Below, in pieces: positions 16,539 to 23,606 of a stretch of 23,606 bases of DNA. Every line of letters starts with the position of its first letter. Position 1 is the first letter of the stretch. The position numbers and the translations under genes are program-made. The DNA is from JABHCC01 sp964444375 (lineage in GTDB: Bacteria; Bacteroidota; Bacteroidia; Bacteroidales; UBA12481): assembly GCA_964444375.1 (NCBI GenBank), contig CAYUGX010000030.1, positions 1 through 23,606 on the forward strand. Direction: 5' to 3'. The notes under the pieces were generated by a model. The model was given only the letters and a program-made list of their open reading frames with translations, was not told the origin of the DNA and made no database searches.

Positions 16539-18173
16539 CTAATCATATTGCACCCGCATATAATCAGGCTGATCGCCTTTCGGATTTATATAATACAGCA
16601 AATTGCCATAAATATAAATGCATGCTAAAAGCATTGTCACTATTGGAGATAAAACTATTGCAGTAGTGAAAAGCCATGGGAAATTTTTGCGAAAATGAGT
16701 CATCGAATGTCCCCATTTCTTTCTGAATTGTTTACCAAAGAAAAAAAACCGAGAGGTAAATGCAAGAATAAAAACTGGGGAGATTAATGATTTGTATATG
16801 CTTGCCCTGTTAAGCAGGGTGGGATCTTCCTTTTCTTTTAAATTCATATATCCTTTCAATAAGTTTTCGAACATTCTAAATGGCCATGGTCCTCCTTCAG
16901 TCACCAACTCGCTGTAGGTAGTAAAAACAAGATCACGAGCATCAGAATGTGAATAGTTTTTAGCTTCGAAATTAAATTCTGTAATACCATCCAATTCAAC
17001 TTTATAATCATCAGATATTCGCCCTTCTTTTTTCATGGTTTCCCAAAGTTTTGTGCCGGGAACTAAGTGAAGTGGTATGACTTGATAAAATGTAGGGTTT
17101 AACGAAATAAATTTTTGTGAGTCAGCCTGAGCTATTTCTTCAGTTTGACTGTCCCAGCCAATAACCAGTGAGCCAAGTGTGTTAATTCCATAATTGTGCA
17201 ATTGTTCAATAATAACATGGATTTCACCTTTTCGTTTCGTCAAACCTTCTTTCAATATCACATCTTCGCTTAATGATTCTACACCAATAAAGATGGTTCC
17301 TATACCACATTCAATTAGTTCATCAATCTTGAAATTCACTATTGACTTTATCGAAGCAAAAATTGTTAGCAGAAATGGGCGGCCACGCAATTCGCTTGAT
17401 TTGAAACACTCAATAAATTCCAATACCTGAGGCCGGTTTAAAAGAAAATCTTCTTGATAAATGATTGCGGATTGAATCTTTGGATACTTCTTACTTTGTT
17501 CAAGCAGACTCTTGAATAGTTCTTTGCCTGTAAACAATGGAATATATTGCTGGTTAAATTGGCCGGATGTTGCACAAAAGGAGCAGCCAGTCGTGCAGCC
17601 AAGTCCTCCAACAAGTACAATTTGTTTAAAGAGCTCAATATGAGTTCTGAAAAAGCTATTTTTAGCAGGAATCAAATCTTGTTTCAAAGGAAAATGGGTT
17701 GAAATGCTCCATTTTTTTGAAATAATAGTTTTCATGAAACTAAGTCCTTCGCCATAGCAAATATAATCGACCAGGTTTTTTAGTTCATTCGATATCTCAA
17801 AAGACTCTTTAAAAATAGCTGTTCCATATCCACCTAAAATAATCTCAATACTGGGGTGACTTAATTTTAGCCACCTAGCCATTTCCAACACTTTTTTTGA
17901 TAACAATGCGGTAAATCCAATGGCTACAATTTCATATCCTCCACTATTGATTTCCTTTCTAAATTCTTTCATTGTGGGGTTTTCAAGCACAATGGAGGCA
18001 ACAGGAATATTTTGTGCCATAAAATGAAGTGAATGCCAGCTTTGAAAGGCCCGTAATTGAAACATCTTCTGCTTAAACGTATTGCGATAGTAGAAATAGT
18101 CAATTGGATCTTTATCTACTGGTAGTTTAGCATAAGGACCACAAGGAGATGTAAAAAGTATTTTCGGTTTCAT
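16539..18173 (-). CDS. B12-binding-like radical SAM protein with C-terminal membrane segment
   Basis: 544 residues. Residues 1-155 have the pattern of a cobalamin-binding domain of class B radical-SAM enzymes (ILFTSPCG, EIVAIGFTAL, IEIILGGYGTAIF, YICYGEG), but no canonical DxHxxG motif, so cobalamin may bind base-off or not at all. The radical-SAM core starts at VGGLGCTTGCSFCATSG, with cluster cysteines 193, 197 and 200 (CxxxCxxC). GVES (297-300) and the following TIM-barrel strands fit the family. Residues 498-530 are strongly hydrophobic (WLFTTAIVLSPIVTMLLACI), predicting membrane attachment, and 465-480 is a second hydrophobic patch. It is the last gene of an operon with a methyltransferase and a second B12-type radical SAM. 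The substrate is unknown; membrane attachment points to a lipid or lipid-linked molecule. Confidence 0.88.
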   Translation of the reverse strand: MKPKILFTSPCGPYAKLPVDKDPIDYFYYRNTFKQKMFQLRAFQSWHSLHFMAQNIPVASIVLENPTMKEFRKEINSGGYEIVAIGFTALLSKKVLEMARWLKLSHPSIEIILGGYGTAIFKESFEISNELKNLVDYICYGEGLSFMKTIISKKWSISTHFPLKQDLIPAKNSFFRTHIELFKQIVLVGGLGCTTGCSFCATSGQFNQQYIPLFTGKELFKSLLEQSKKYPKIQSAIIYQEDFLLNRPQVLEFIECFKSSELRGRPFLLTIFASIKSIVNFKIDELIECGIGTIFIGVESLSEDVILKEGLTKRKGEIHVIIEQLHNYGINTLGSLVIGWDSQTEEIAQADSQKFISLNPTFYQVIPLHLVPGTKLWETMKKEGRISDDYKVELDGITEFNFEAKNYSHSDARDLVFTTYSELVTEGGPWPFRMFENLLKGYMNLKEKEDPTLLNRASIYKSLISPVFILAFTSRFFFFGKQFRKKWGHSMTHFRKNFPWLFTTAIVLSPIVTMLLACIYIYGNLLYYINPKGDQPDYMRVQYD

Positions 18174-18192
18174 TTACATAACGCCTATTAAA

Positions 18193-18816
18193 TCAATTAT
18201 CCTTGATTCCTTCGACCATATTGATGGTAGGGATAAAAAAATACTTGTCTATTGAGCAGATGGTTCCACTCATGAAACCGGCATTTTCAATCATAGTTTT
18301 TAGTTCATGGGTTGGAAAGAATTCGGCCTTTGATGTTGTTAACTTAACAAAGAAATGCCAGAATCGATCGTACCAACCATCAGCATTTGTGTGGATTATC
18401 AATACTCGTCCACCAGGATTGAGTAATTGATACATATTTTGTAAGGCTCTTTGTTTATCAGGAAAATAGGGCAATGAATGAGTGCTGACAATGATGTCGA
18501 ATTTCTCCTGGTCACTTACTTCTTCAATAGGAACATTCAAATACCGGATGTTTAATCCTGAATGATTTTTCCTGGCTGTTTCAATCATTGCTAGTGATGT
18601 ATCTGCTCCGGTAATTCGAGTTTCAGGCCAAGCAGTTGACAGGTCGGATACCAATTGTCCGACACCGCAACCAATATCCAAAATATTCGAGGGTTGTAAA
18701 CCTTCTTTCTGAATGTACTCAGTGATCAGTTTGCGAGCCGGACCTAAAGAAAAGTGCTGTGCCCAAAGCCTTTCATACCTTGGTGCCCAATAATTCCATA
18801 TCGATTGTTTGCGCAT
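18193..18816 (-). CDS. Class I SAM-dependent methyltransferase
   Basis: 207 residues, a compact Rossmann-fold methyltransferase. Motif I is ILDIGCGVGQL at about 44-54. The acidic loop (GADTS) binds the SAM ribose. Motif post-I and IV are DIIVSTHSLPYF, and motif VI is LLNPGGRVLIIHT. It resembles Methyltransf_11/25-type enzymes that methylate small molecules or lipids. The C-terminal part (NADGWYDRFWHFFVKL) is aromatic-rich and could bind a hydrophobic substrate. It sits two bases after the upstream radical-SAM stop and 19 bases before the next radical-SAM start, so it belongs to the same transcript. The substrate cannot be read from the sequence. Confidence 0.9.
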   Translation of the reverse strand: MRKQSIWNYWAPRYERLWAQHFSLGPARKLITEYIQKEGLQPSNILDIGCGVGQLVSDLSTAWPETRITGADTSLAMIETARKNHSGLNIRYLNVPIEEVSDQEKFDIIVSTHSLPYFPDKQRALQNMYQLLNPGGRVLIIHTNADGWYDRFWHFFVKLTTSKAEFFPTHELKTMIENAGFMSGTICSIDKYFFIPTINMVEGIKDN

Positions 18817-18818
18817 GT

Positions 18819-20201
18819 TTATTTCCAGCGTATTAGTTTAATCAGGTAATCAACGCCCATGAAAAACCCAACAAAAGCATGTCTCAGACCAGAAAACAAA
18901 CCAAACTTTCTCAACAGATAGGTCATGGTTGACCATTTGAATCCGGGTAAAATGTAGAGAAAGAACAGCCAGCCGTAATATTGGGTGCGAGACATGTGTT
19001 TAGGTTGCTGGTGCAAACGCAGTAAATCATATCGCCACCATTGGGTTTCGTTTTTATGAATTTCAGGATTTTGACGAGCTATTTCTGTTCCCGGAAAAAC
19101 TGTAAGGGTTGAGAATAGAGCAAATGAGATGGGTTGCTTCCATAAATAACCAGCCATCTTTCTGAATTCTTTTTTTCTCCAGGCAGGATCCAGCATAAAT
19201 AACGCAAAGAGATCGATCTCCAATTCATTACAGAGTTGAATTGTTTCATTATTATTCTGAACTATAGCGTCTTTGTTATATGATTTAATCTCACGGTCAG
19301 AGATGAATTCCAAACCCACAATCAAGGCTACGAGACCCACCTCCCGAAGTCTTTTTATTACATCAGTATTGTGTGAAATGAATTTTGCATCACCATAGAG
19401 AATAAATTTCTTTCTGAGTTGATGCTTTTCGATCTGCGAACAAAACTCCAGGATACGTGATTTATTGATCAGGAAATTGTCATCGATAATCCATATGTAT
19501 TCTACCTTGATGTTTTTTATTTCTTCAATCACATGATCAATGGGTCGTGCCCCATAATTCTTATCGTGCATCTCTGTACAGAAGCAAAAACTACATTTGC
19601 CGGTACATCCAATTGCTGTTTTGACTGTGGCAATAGGCTTGTAGTAAAGGTATTTATACTGATTTCGTGGGGCAGTGTTAACAAGGTGATGATCAATAAT
19701 GGGAATTTTGCTGGGTACAATAGGATGACATGGATTCAATTTGAATTCTTTTCCTATACGGAATGATCCGCCCGGAACCATACTATAATCCTGATTATTT
19801 TGAATTCTTTTGATGACTTCAGCAATGGCTTCTAACTGATTGGCAAAGAAAACTCCGTCAACGGCAGGATGGTAAAAGTTTTCAGGTACAATCTCAGCAT
19901 GTGTACCACCAATAAATACAATGGGTGGCTGTTGCAGCTCTTTCAGTTCAACAGCCAAATCTAGCGCTTGATTGATTTGGGTGATCAAGGCCGTAATCAG
20001 AACCACATCAAACCGATAATCTTTAGTAGCTTGAACCGGAGGATAGCGATGGGTTATGCCATCTAACAGAAAAACCTCATGATTGGGTAGTGTGGCTTCT
20101 AAATATTGTAATTCAAGGGGCTCGCAGCGAATGAAGTATTCCAAATGAATCGTTTGTTTTACGGGTCCCGGTTTGTAAGCCAGAATTCTGAGTTTTTCCA
20201 T
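18819..20201 (-). CDS. B12-binding-like radical SAM protein, operon-leading
   Basis: 460 residues. Residues 1-135 resemble a B12-binding domain (RILAYKPG, HEVFLLDGITHRYPP, DVVLITALITQ, PIVFIGGTHAEI, VDGVFFANQ). The Asp47...His51 segment only loosely recalls DxHxxG. The radical-SAM core begins at VKTAIGCTGKCSFCFC, with cluster cysteines 199, 203 and 206. WIIDDNFLI and IVGLEFIS are typical barrel strands. The last 60 residues (YYGWLFFLYILPGF, FVGFFMGVDYLI) are hydrophobic and aromatic, suggesting membrane contact as in the operon partner. First gene of a three-gene minus-strand operon; no clear promoter found upstream of 20201. Possible chemistry is C-methylation or carbon-skeleton rearrangement, which I infer from the class only. 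Confidence 0.88.
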   Translation of the reverse strand: MEKLRILAYKPGPVKQTIHLEYFIRCEPLELQYLEATLPNHEVFLLDGITHRYPPVQATKDYRFDVVLITALITQINQALDLAVELKELQQPPIVFIGGTHAEIVPENFYHPAVDGVFFANQLEAIAEVIKRIQNNQDYSMVPGGSFRIGKEFKLNPCHPIVPSKIPIIDHHLVNTAPRNQYKYLYYKPIATVKTAIGCTGKCSFCFCTEMHDKNYGARPIDHVIEEIKNIKVEYIWIIDDNFLINKSRILEFCSQIEKHQLRKKFILYGDAKFISHNTDVIKRLREVGLVALIVGLEFISDREIKSYNKDAIVQNNNETIQLCNELEIDLFALFMLDPAWRKKEFRKMAGYLWKQPISFALFSTLTVFPGTEIARQNPEIHKNETQWWRYDLLRLHQQPKHMSRTQYYGWLFFLYILPGFKWSTMTYLLRKFGLFSGLRHAFVGFFMGVDYLIKLIRWK

Positions 20202-20552
20202 ATTACTAAATACTGGGTACCATCCGCTTAGGGATATACAGGCTAAAATGGAAATTCAAATAAATCAGGTGCAACAGTATCTTTCAATTTTACAAGGTAT
20301 AAAAAGATCAGGATACATTGCACTCTAAGAGAAGGAAATTCAGAGCTATATGCACATGCCTGACAACTTATTCCAGACCTTTTTCTGCCTGTAGGAAGTA
20401 ACGTAAGGGACATAATCCTGTTCGTAGCTTTGGTTTTGCGTTGGTTTTGTGTAGATAAGACAGGAATGTAATACCCTCAAATTGCTCAAATCTTGCATTT
20501 CACCTCAATAATTTGTAAATTGTTGGTTGCTAACCCCCTAATATTTCATCAT
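20202..20552. other. 351-bp divergent spacer
   Basis: Should contain promoters for the radical-SAM operon (left) and the lipoprotein (right). An exact TAnnTTTG match, TAGCTTTG, lies at 20425-20432 on the plus strand without a TTG at the proper distance. Just after it GGTTTTG is repeated (20432 and 20443). No gene, RNA or terminator could be supported. Confidence 0.4.
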
Positions 20553-20996
20553 ATGAAAGTGCGATATATCCTTGTCTGTTCTGCGCTGCTACTAGCATTC
20601 TCAGCTTGCACCACCGAAGATACAACACCCATTGAGGGTGTTTGGGAATTGATCTCTCATGAATTTGAAATGGATGGCAAAATAACCCCAATGGAATTAT
20701 CTGATGAGGTTAGAATGGTGAAATCCTTTAGCCAATCCCATTTTACATTTATGAACCATAAGCCTGATCCCAGCTGTTTTAACACCTATGGAGGATATGG
20801 CACCTATACCTATACAGATTCAACATTTACTGAGAACATTGAACTCATGTTCTATGAAGAAGACATGGGACGCTCCCTAACATACAATTATGAGGTTAGA
20901 GGCGATACCCTTATTCAACTGGGACCCGTTCGTGTTGAACCCTTCGAAGGAGATTGGGCCTGGTCACTCAAAGAGGTATATATTCGCCTTGAATAA
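20553..20996 (+). CDS. Small lipoprotein, lipocalin-like
   Basis: 147 residues from the ATG at 20553. The frame is open back to a TTG at 20493, but the lipoprotein signal begins at the ATG (MKVRYILVCSALLLAFSAC, lipidated Cys19). The mature part starts TPIEGVWELISHEF, the GxW.L hallmark of the first strand of lipocalin-like domains in Bacteroidota lipoproteins. Repeated beta strands follow (YGTYTYTDSTFTENIEL, LTYNYEVRGDTLIQL) and it ends EVYIRLE. It probably binds a small hydrophobic ligand at the membrane, judged from the fold only. It converges with the BASS symporter gene, 34 bases away. Confidence 0.78.
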   Translation: MKVRYILVCSALLLAFSACTTEDTTPIEGVWELISHEFEMDGKITPMELSDEVRMVKSFSQSHFTFMNHKPDPSCFNTYGGYGTYTYTDSTFTENIELMFYEEDMGRSLTYNYEVRGDTLIQLGPVRVEPFEGDWAWSLKEVYIRLE

Positions 20997-21030
20997 TGAG
21001 CCGTGCGTCAACTGCAAGATGAAACTTCAA

Positions 21031-21897
21031 CTACACCTTGCGCTTTCTAGCTGCACGTAAGCCGAAATAAATGACGGCACCACCTGTGAAAAACATCAAT
21101 AGGCTGTATATCGCAGGGGCAATAGCAAATTCAGAGTTTTCAAGAAGTACAACCGCAATCGTGATGGCCAGCGTACCATTTTGTATACCTGATTCAATGG
21201 ATATAGATAAGGCACCCCTTTGCTTGATTTTGAACAGTAGAGCAGTCAAAAATCCTACACCCATGGTTGCAATATTCAAGGTAATAGAAGCTAGACCCGA
21301 GTCGTTGAAATAGGGGATGAAGTTTTCACGCTCTTTAATGAAAAGACCAACGATCACCAGTATCATTACAATACCCGAGGCAATTCTGACCGGCTTGGCC
21401 ATTTTGAGCGCAAATTTTTCTTTATAATGTCTGATGGTCATACCCACGACAATGGGAATCACAATGATGACAAAGATTTGCATGATGGTCTCCAGAACAT
21501 TCAATTGAATCATTTGCCCTTCATCAAGGAAAAACAATAGCGACCAATTGACAATGAACGGAATGGTTAATATGGTAATGAAACTACTTAAAGTCGTCAA
21601 ACTAACCGAAAGTGCCGTATCTCCTTTCGCCAAATGAGCAATAAGATTAGATGTGGGGCCTCCCGGACAAGCTGCCAGGATCATGATCCCGACGGCAACT
21701 TCTGGTCTTAATGGAAAAATGTTTGCTACCCCAAATCCAATTAGAGGTAATAAGATCAATTGATTGGTCAGCCCAACAGCGATGGCCTTAGGATGCAGGA
21801 AGATTCTTTTGAAGTCATTCAGAACGAGCGACAGCCCCATGCCAAGCATAATAATTGCCAAGGCTGCTGCCAAAATGATAGCAGATAATTGATCCAT
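21031..21897 (-). CDS. Bile acid:sodium symporter family (BASS) transporter
   Basis: 288 residues with eight to ten membrane segments. Family landmarks: LGMGLSLVLNDFKR after the first helix, the unwound-helix motif ILAACPGGPTSNLIAHLAKG at about 74-92 (Na+/substrate crossover region), and SIESGIQNGTLAI near 232-244 (second crossover, conserved Glu and Gln). Secondary transporter in the inner membrane that couples Na+ entry to uptake of an organic anion. Natural bacterial substrates vary (pantoate, pyruvate-like or sterol-like acids) and cannot be read here. Single gene with its own candidate promoter at 21922-21951. Confidence 0.92.
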   Translation of the reverse strand: MDQLSAIILAAALAIIMLGMGLSLVLNDFKRIFLHPKAIAVGLTNQLILLPLIGFGVANIFPLRPEVAVGIMILAACPGGPTSNLIAHLAKGDTALSVSLTTLSSFITILTIPFIVNWSLLFFLDEGQMIQLNVLETIMQIFVIIVIPIVVGMTIRHYKEKFALKMAKPVRIASGIVMILVIVGLFIKERENFIPYFNDSGLASITLNIATMGVGFLTALLFKIKQRGALSISIESGIQNGTLAITIAVVLLENSEFAIAPAIYSLLMFFTGGAVIYFGLRAARKRKV

Positions 21898-21921
21898 AGT
21901 TTAGGTTATTAGTTAGATGAC

Positions 21922-21951
21922 TAAAGATATATTCTTTTCGTTAACTAGCAA
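21922..21951 (-). promoter_or_regulatory. Candidate promoter for the BASS symporter
   Basis: On the minus strand TTG (21949-21951) is separated by exactly 19 bases from TATCTTTA (21922-21929), 7/8 of TAnnTTTG. The predicted start lies about 20 nt upstream of the ATG at 21897. Sequence match only. Confidence 0.45.
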
Positions 21952-21997
21952 GTCTTAGTTGAGAATAGAAAGGTAAATGGTTAGACTTAATGTATTA

Positions 21998-23053
21998 TTA
22001 TTTGACAGTTGACTTGGCAACAGCCTCCTCATAGTTCACCACGTAATGCCACCAATTATTCAATTTGCCATCATTCGGGTTAAGGCCTACGAAGTGGGGG
22101 ATGTGACTAAACCACCAGCGCATGTATCCATCGTGAGAGCATTCCCATTCAGTACAATCAACCATCCTGACTGAATCATGTTGGATATTAGGGTAATAGG
22201 CCCACCCATCCGATAGGGTATTGACCATATTCTTATTAATCCAATCGTAATCAGATAAACCATTCGGTGGGAAATGAATATTACCTACATGAGCACCTCC
22301 CGGATGGGTTTTGTCGAAACGCGTGAACAATTCCCAATTATTAGGCACTTGAGCATCATAATCCCATCTGCCGTAGACTTCACGCATGACCGACTCAAAT
22401 CGATGTCCGAAACTCTCCATGGCAAGCGACATTTTTCGTTCATAATTGAGGCCCATGATCACCAACAATTTTTCATTTCGTGTTCCTGTTGTCGGATCTG
22501 AATTAAGCCAGAAACCCGAATCCCCCACATAATTTGATTCCCACATGCCTCCGTAAGGATATGACCATACCCAAACTTCATGGATTTCACCCTGATCTCG
22601 CTTTAAGTCGAAATTATAATGACTCACAAAGCGATTGTAATCGAAATGGGTTCCAATCGATTTTAAAGATTCCCAATCAGGTTCTTGTAAGAGCGACAAC
22701 ATTTCCACCATGCTGATTGGCATACCGGAGTCATTCCAATTACTAAAACAAAGAGTATCATCAATAATCTCAACCACTTCAAAATCAACCACTCCATGAC
22801 TAACTTCTTCGAGGGCCGCTTCGTATTCTTTAGTCAGTTTATGGGGATCATTCCATGTAAACGAATAACCAGGTGTTTTAATCACCTGGTGCATGCGTTT
22901 CCCTTGAGTACCAGGAATGACAGGGTCTTGAATGACCACTGACACCTTTACTTTGAGGGTAGGGGCTTGATCTAGAGGTTTGGGCATTGTTGTACACATG
23001 CTCAGGAAAACGACACAAAAGAGAGCGATAATTGGGCCTGCAATACTTTTCAT
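21998..23053 (-). CDS. Predicted lipoprotein of unknown function
   Basis: 351 residues. The signal peptide ends LSMC with Cys20, giving a lipobox with an atypical Met at -1. I cannot name the family. The mature protein has blocks that look conserved and structural: EVWVWSYPYGGMWESNYVG (about 160-178), LLVIMGLNYERKMSLAMESF followed by GHRFES (about 196-222), HPGGAHVGNIHFPPNG (about 250-265) and DYDWINKN. The clustered His, Glu and Asp residues (MESFGHRFESV, HPGGAHVGNIH) could form a metal or active site, which is speculation. C-terminal aromatic-rich stretch YMRWWFSHIPHFVGL. Single gene, divergent from the 23168 gene. Confidence 0.8.
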   Translation of the reverse strand: MKSIAGPIIALFCVVFLSMCTTMPKPLDQAPTLKVKVSVVIQDPVIPGTQGKRMHQVIKTPGYSFTWNDPHKLTKEYEAALEEVSHGVVDFEVVEIIDDTLCFSNWNDSGMPISMVEMLSLLQEPDWESLKSIGTHFDYNRFVSHYNFDLKRDQGEIHEVWVWSYPYGGMWESNYVGDSGFWLNSDPTTGTRNEKLLVIMGLNYERKMSLAMESFGHRFESVMREVYGRWDYDAQVPNNWELFTRFDKTHPGGAHVGNIHFPPNGLSDYDWINKNMVNTLSDGWAYYPNIQHDSVRMVDCTEWECSHDGYMRWWFSHIPHFVGLNPNDGKLNNWWHYVVNYEEAVAKSTVK

Positions 23054-23111
23054 TCACTAAATATAGCCACTAGCAATCAGAATACAGGGTGTATGTTGCA
23101 TGACTGGTGTT

Positions 23112-23142
23112 TTTGAATTCTGATACTTTCATGGTATTTTAA
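23112..23142 (+). promoter_or_regulatory. Candidate promoter for the truncated secreted protein gene
   Basis: TTTG (23112-23115) is followed after 19 bases by TATTTTAA (23135-23142), a 6/8 match to TAnnTTTG at the same spacing as the other candidates in the window. The ATG at 23168 lies 25 bases downstream. Confidence 0.35.
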
Positions 23143-23167
23143 CCGTCTACTAAACTCGAAAACCTTT

Positions 23168-23606
23168 ATGAAGAAAACTACTTTACTCTTGGCAGCTTTA
23201 CTTTTCCTGGCCTCAAATTTTGCATTTGGTCAATCCAGCAGTCTGAAAGGCAATGGTGAGACTTTTTACATGACAACCTTTGACTGGGCCGATGAAACTG
23301 ATGAGCGGGGTTGGTCAGCCCCTGAAGGATTCTTTTTCGAAGATCCCGACGATATTGGATACAACTTTCATTGGTATCCAAATGATTCCCTTGTCTCTCA
23401 ATGGGTTCGTGAAGTCCCCTGGCAATCTTCATCAAAAGAAGATGGACACCTCGCTCTATACCTCGATTGGTACAACAATTGGTTAGATGATCTGGCACTG
23501 GATGTCAACAATTCAATTGGCTTTCCCACATTCGACTGTTCTGACAAATCTTCGGTGATCATTCGCTACGAAACCAGTTTTATGTGTTATTCATCGGGTT
23601 GGGATA
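23168..23606 (+). CDS. Secreted protein, 3' end outside window
   Basis: The frame opens at the ATG 23168 and is still open at the window end (146 codons). The signal peptide is MKKTTLLLAALLFLASNFAF with cleavage likely after GQ. The mature part is rich in Trp, Asp and Phe: MTTFDWADETDERGWSAPEG, then SLVSQWVREVPWQ and HLALYLDWYNNWLDDLALDV. It resembles the jelly-roll style N-terminal domains of Bacteroidota surface proteins, but no family is certain. A C-terminal T9SS domain is plausible but not visible. The antisense open frame over the same bases (23178-23498) is a shadow. Confidence 0.8.
   Translation, partial: MKKTTLLLAALLFLASNFAFGQSSSLKGNGETFYMTTFDWADETDERGWSAPEGFFFEDPDDIGYNFHWYPNDSLVSQWVREVPWQSSSKEDGHLALYLDWYNNWLDDLALDVNNSIGFPTFDCSDKSSVIIRYETSFMCYSSGWD

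Noticed and set aside
23178..23498. 106-codon minus-strand open frame at the right edge
   Set aside because: The plus-strand frame from 23168 has a clear signal peptide and promoter-like sequence; the minus frame has Arg/His/Cys-rich shadow composition.

Overview
The window looks like chromosomal DNA from a free-living Bacteroidota, probably a marine Cytophagales/Flammeovirga-type genome. The genus is an inference and I cannot fix it. The evidence is: two long secreted proteins end in type IX secretion (T9SS) type A sorting domains; hybrid histidine kinases with periplasmic TPR arrays are present; start codons lack Shine-Dalgarno sequences; several genes have TTG-N19-TAnnTTTG-like promoters; and the DNA is moderately AT-rich. 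There is no phage, CRISPR array or intact mobile element.

Layout. 1-62 is the 3' part of a tRNA-Val(UAC), followed by a terminator. 112-1713 is a scarred region holding one small NTF2-like lipoprotein gene (626-1129), two decayed 3' ends of the same IS3-family element, and a 91-bp imperfect inverted repeat. 1714-7288 (minus strand) holds a translationally coupled pair of sensor kinases: a periplasmic TPR / histidine kinase / receiver hybrid and a soluble receiver-GAF-kinase. Upstream of the pair, past a 461-bp spacer with a strong hairpin, is a small secreted protein. 7546-9687 encodes a large T9SS-exported protein with a propeller-like body. 9812-11762 is a two-gene operon: a ureide-permease-like transporter and a ribokinase, probably for nucleoside or ribose salvage.

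12150-16407 is a tight three-gene operon of two paralogous DUF1566 (Lcl-type) secreted proteins flanking a 782-residue T9SS protein. 16539-20201 (minus strand) is a compact operon of two radical-SAM enzymes with cobalamin-binding-like N-termini, separated by a SAM-dependent methyltransferase. Both radical-SAM proteins have hydrophobic C-terminal tails, which suggests a membrane lipid or similar substrate. The right end has a lipocalin-like lipoprotein, a BASS-family symporter, an unrecognised lipoprotein with many conserved-looking aromatic and His/Glu positions, and the start of another secreted protein that runs off the window.

The strongest candidates for something undescribed are the radical-SAM/methyltransferase/radical-SAM cluster and the DUF1566-T9SS-DUF1566 operon. 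The kinase pair is a plausible phosphorelay with no DNA-binding output in the window.
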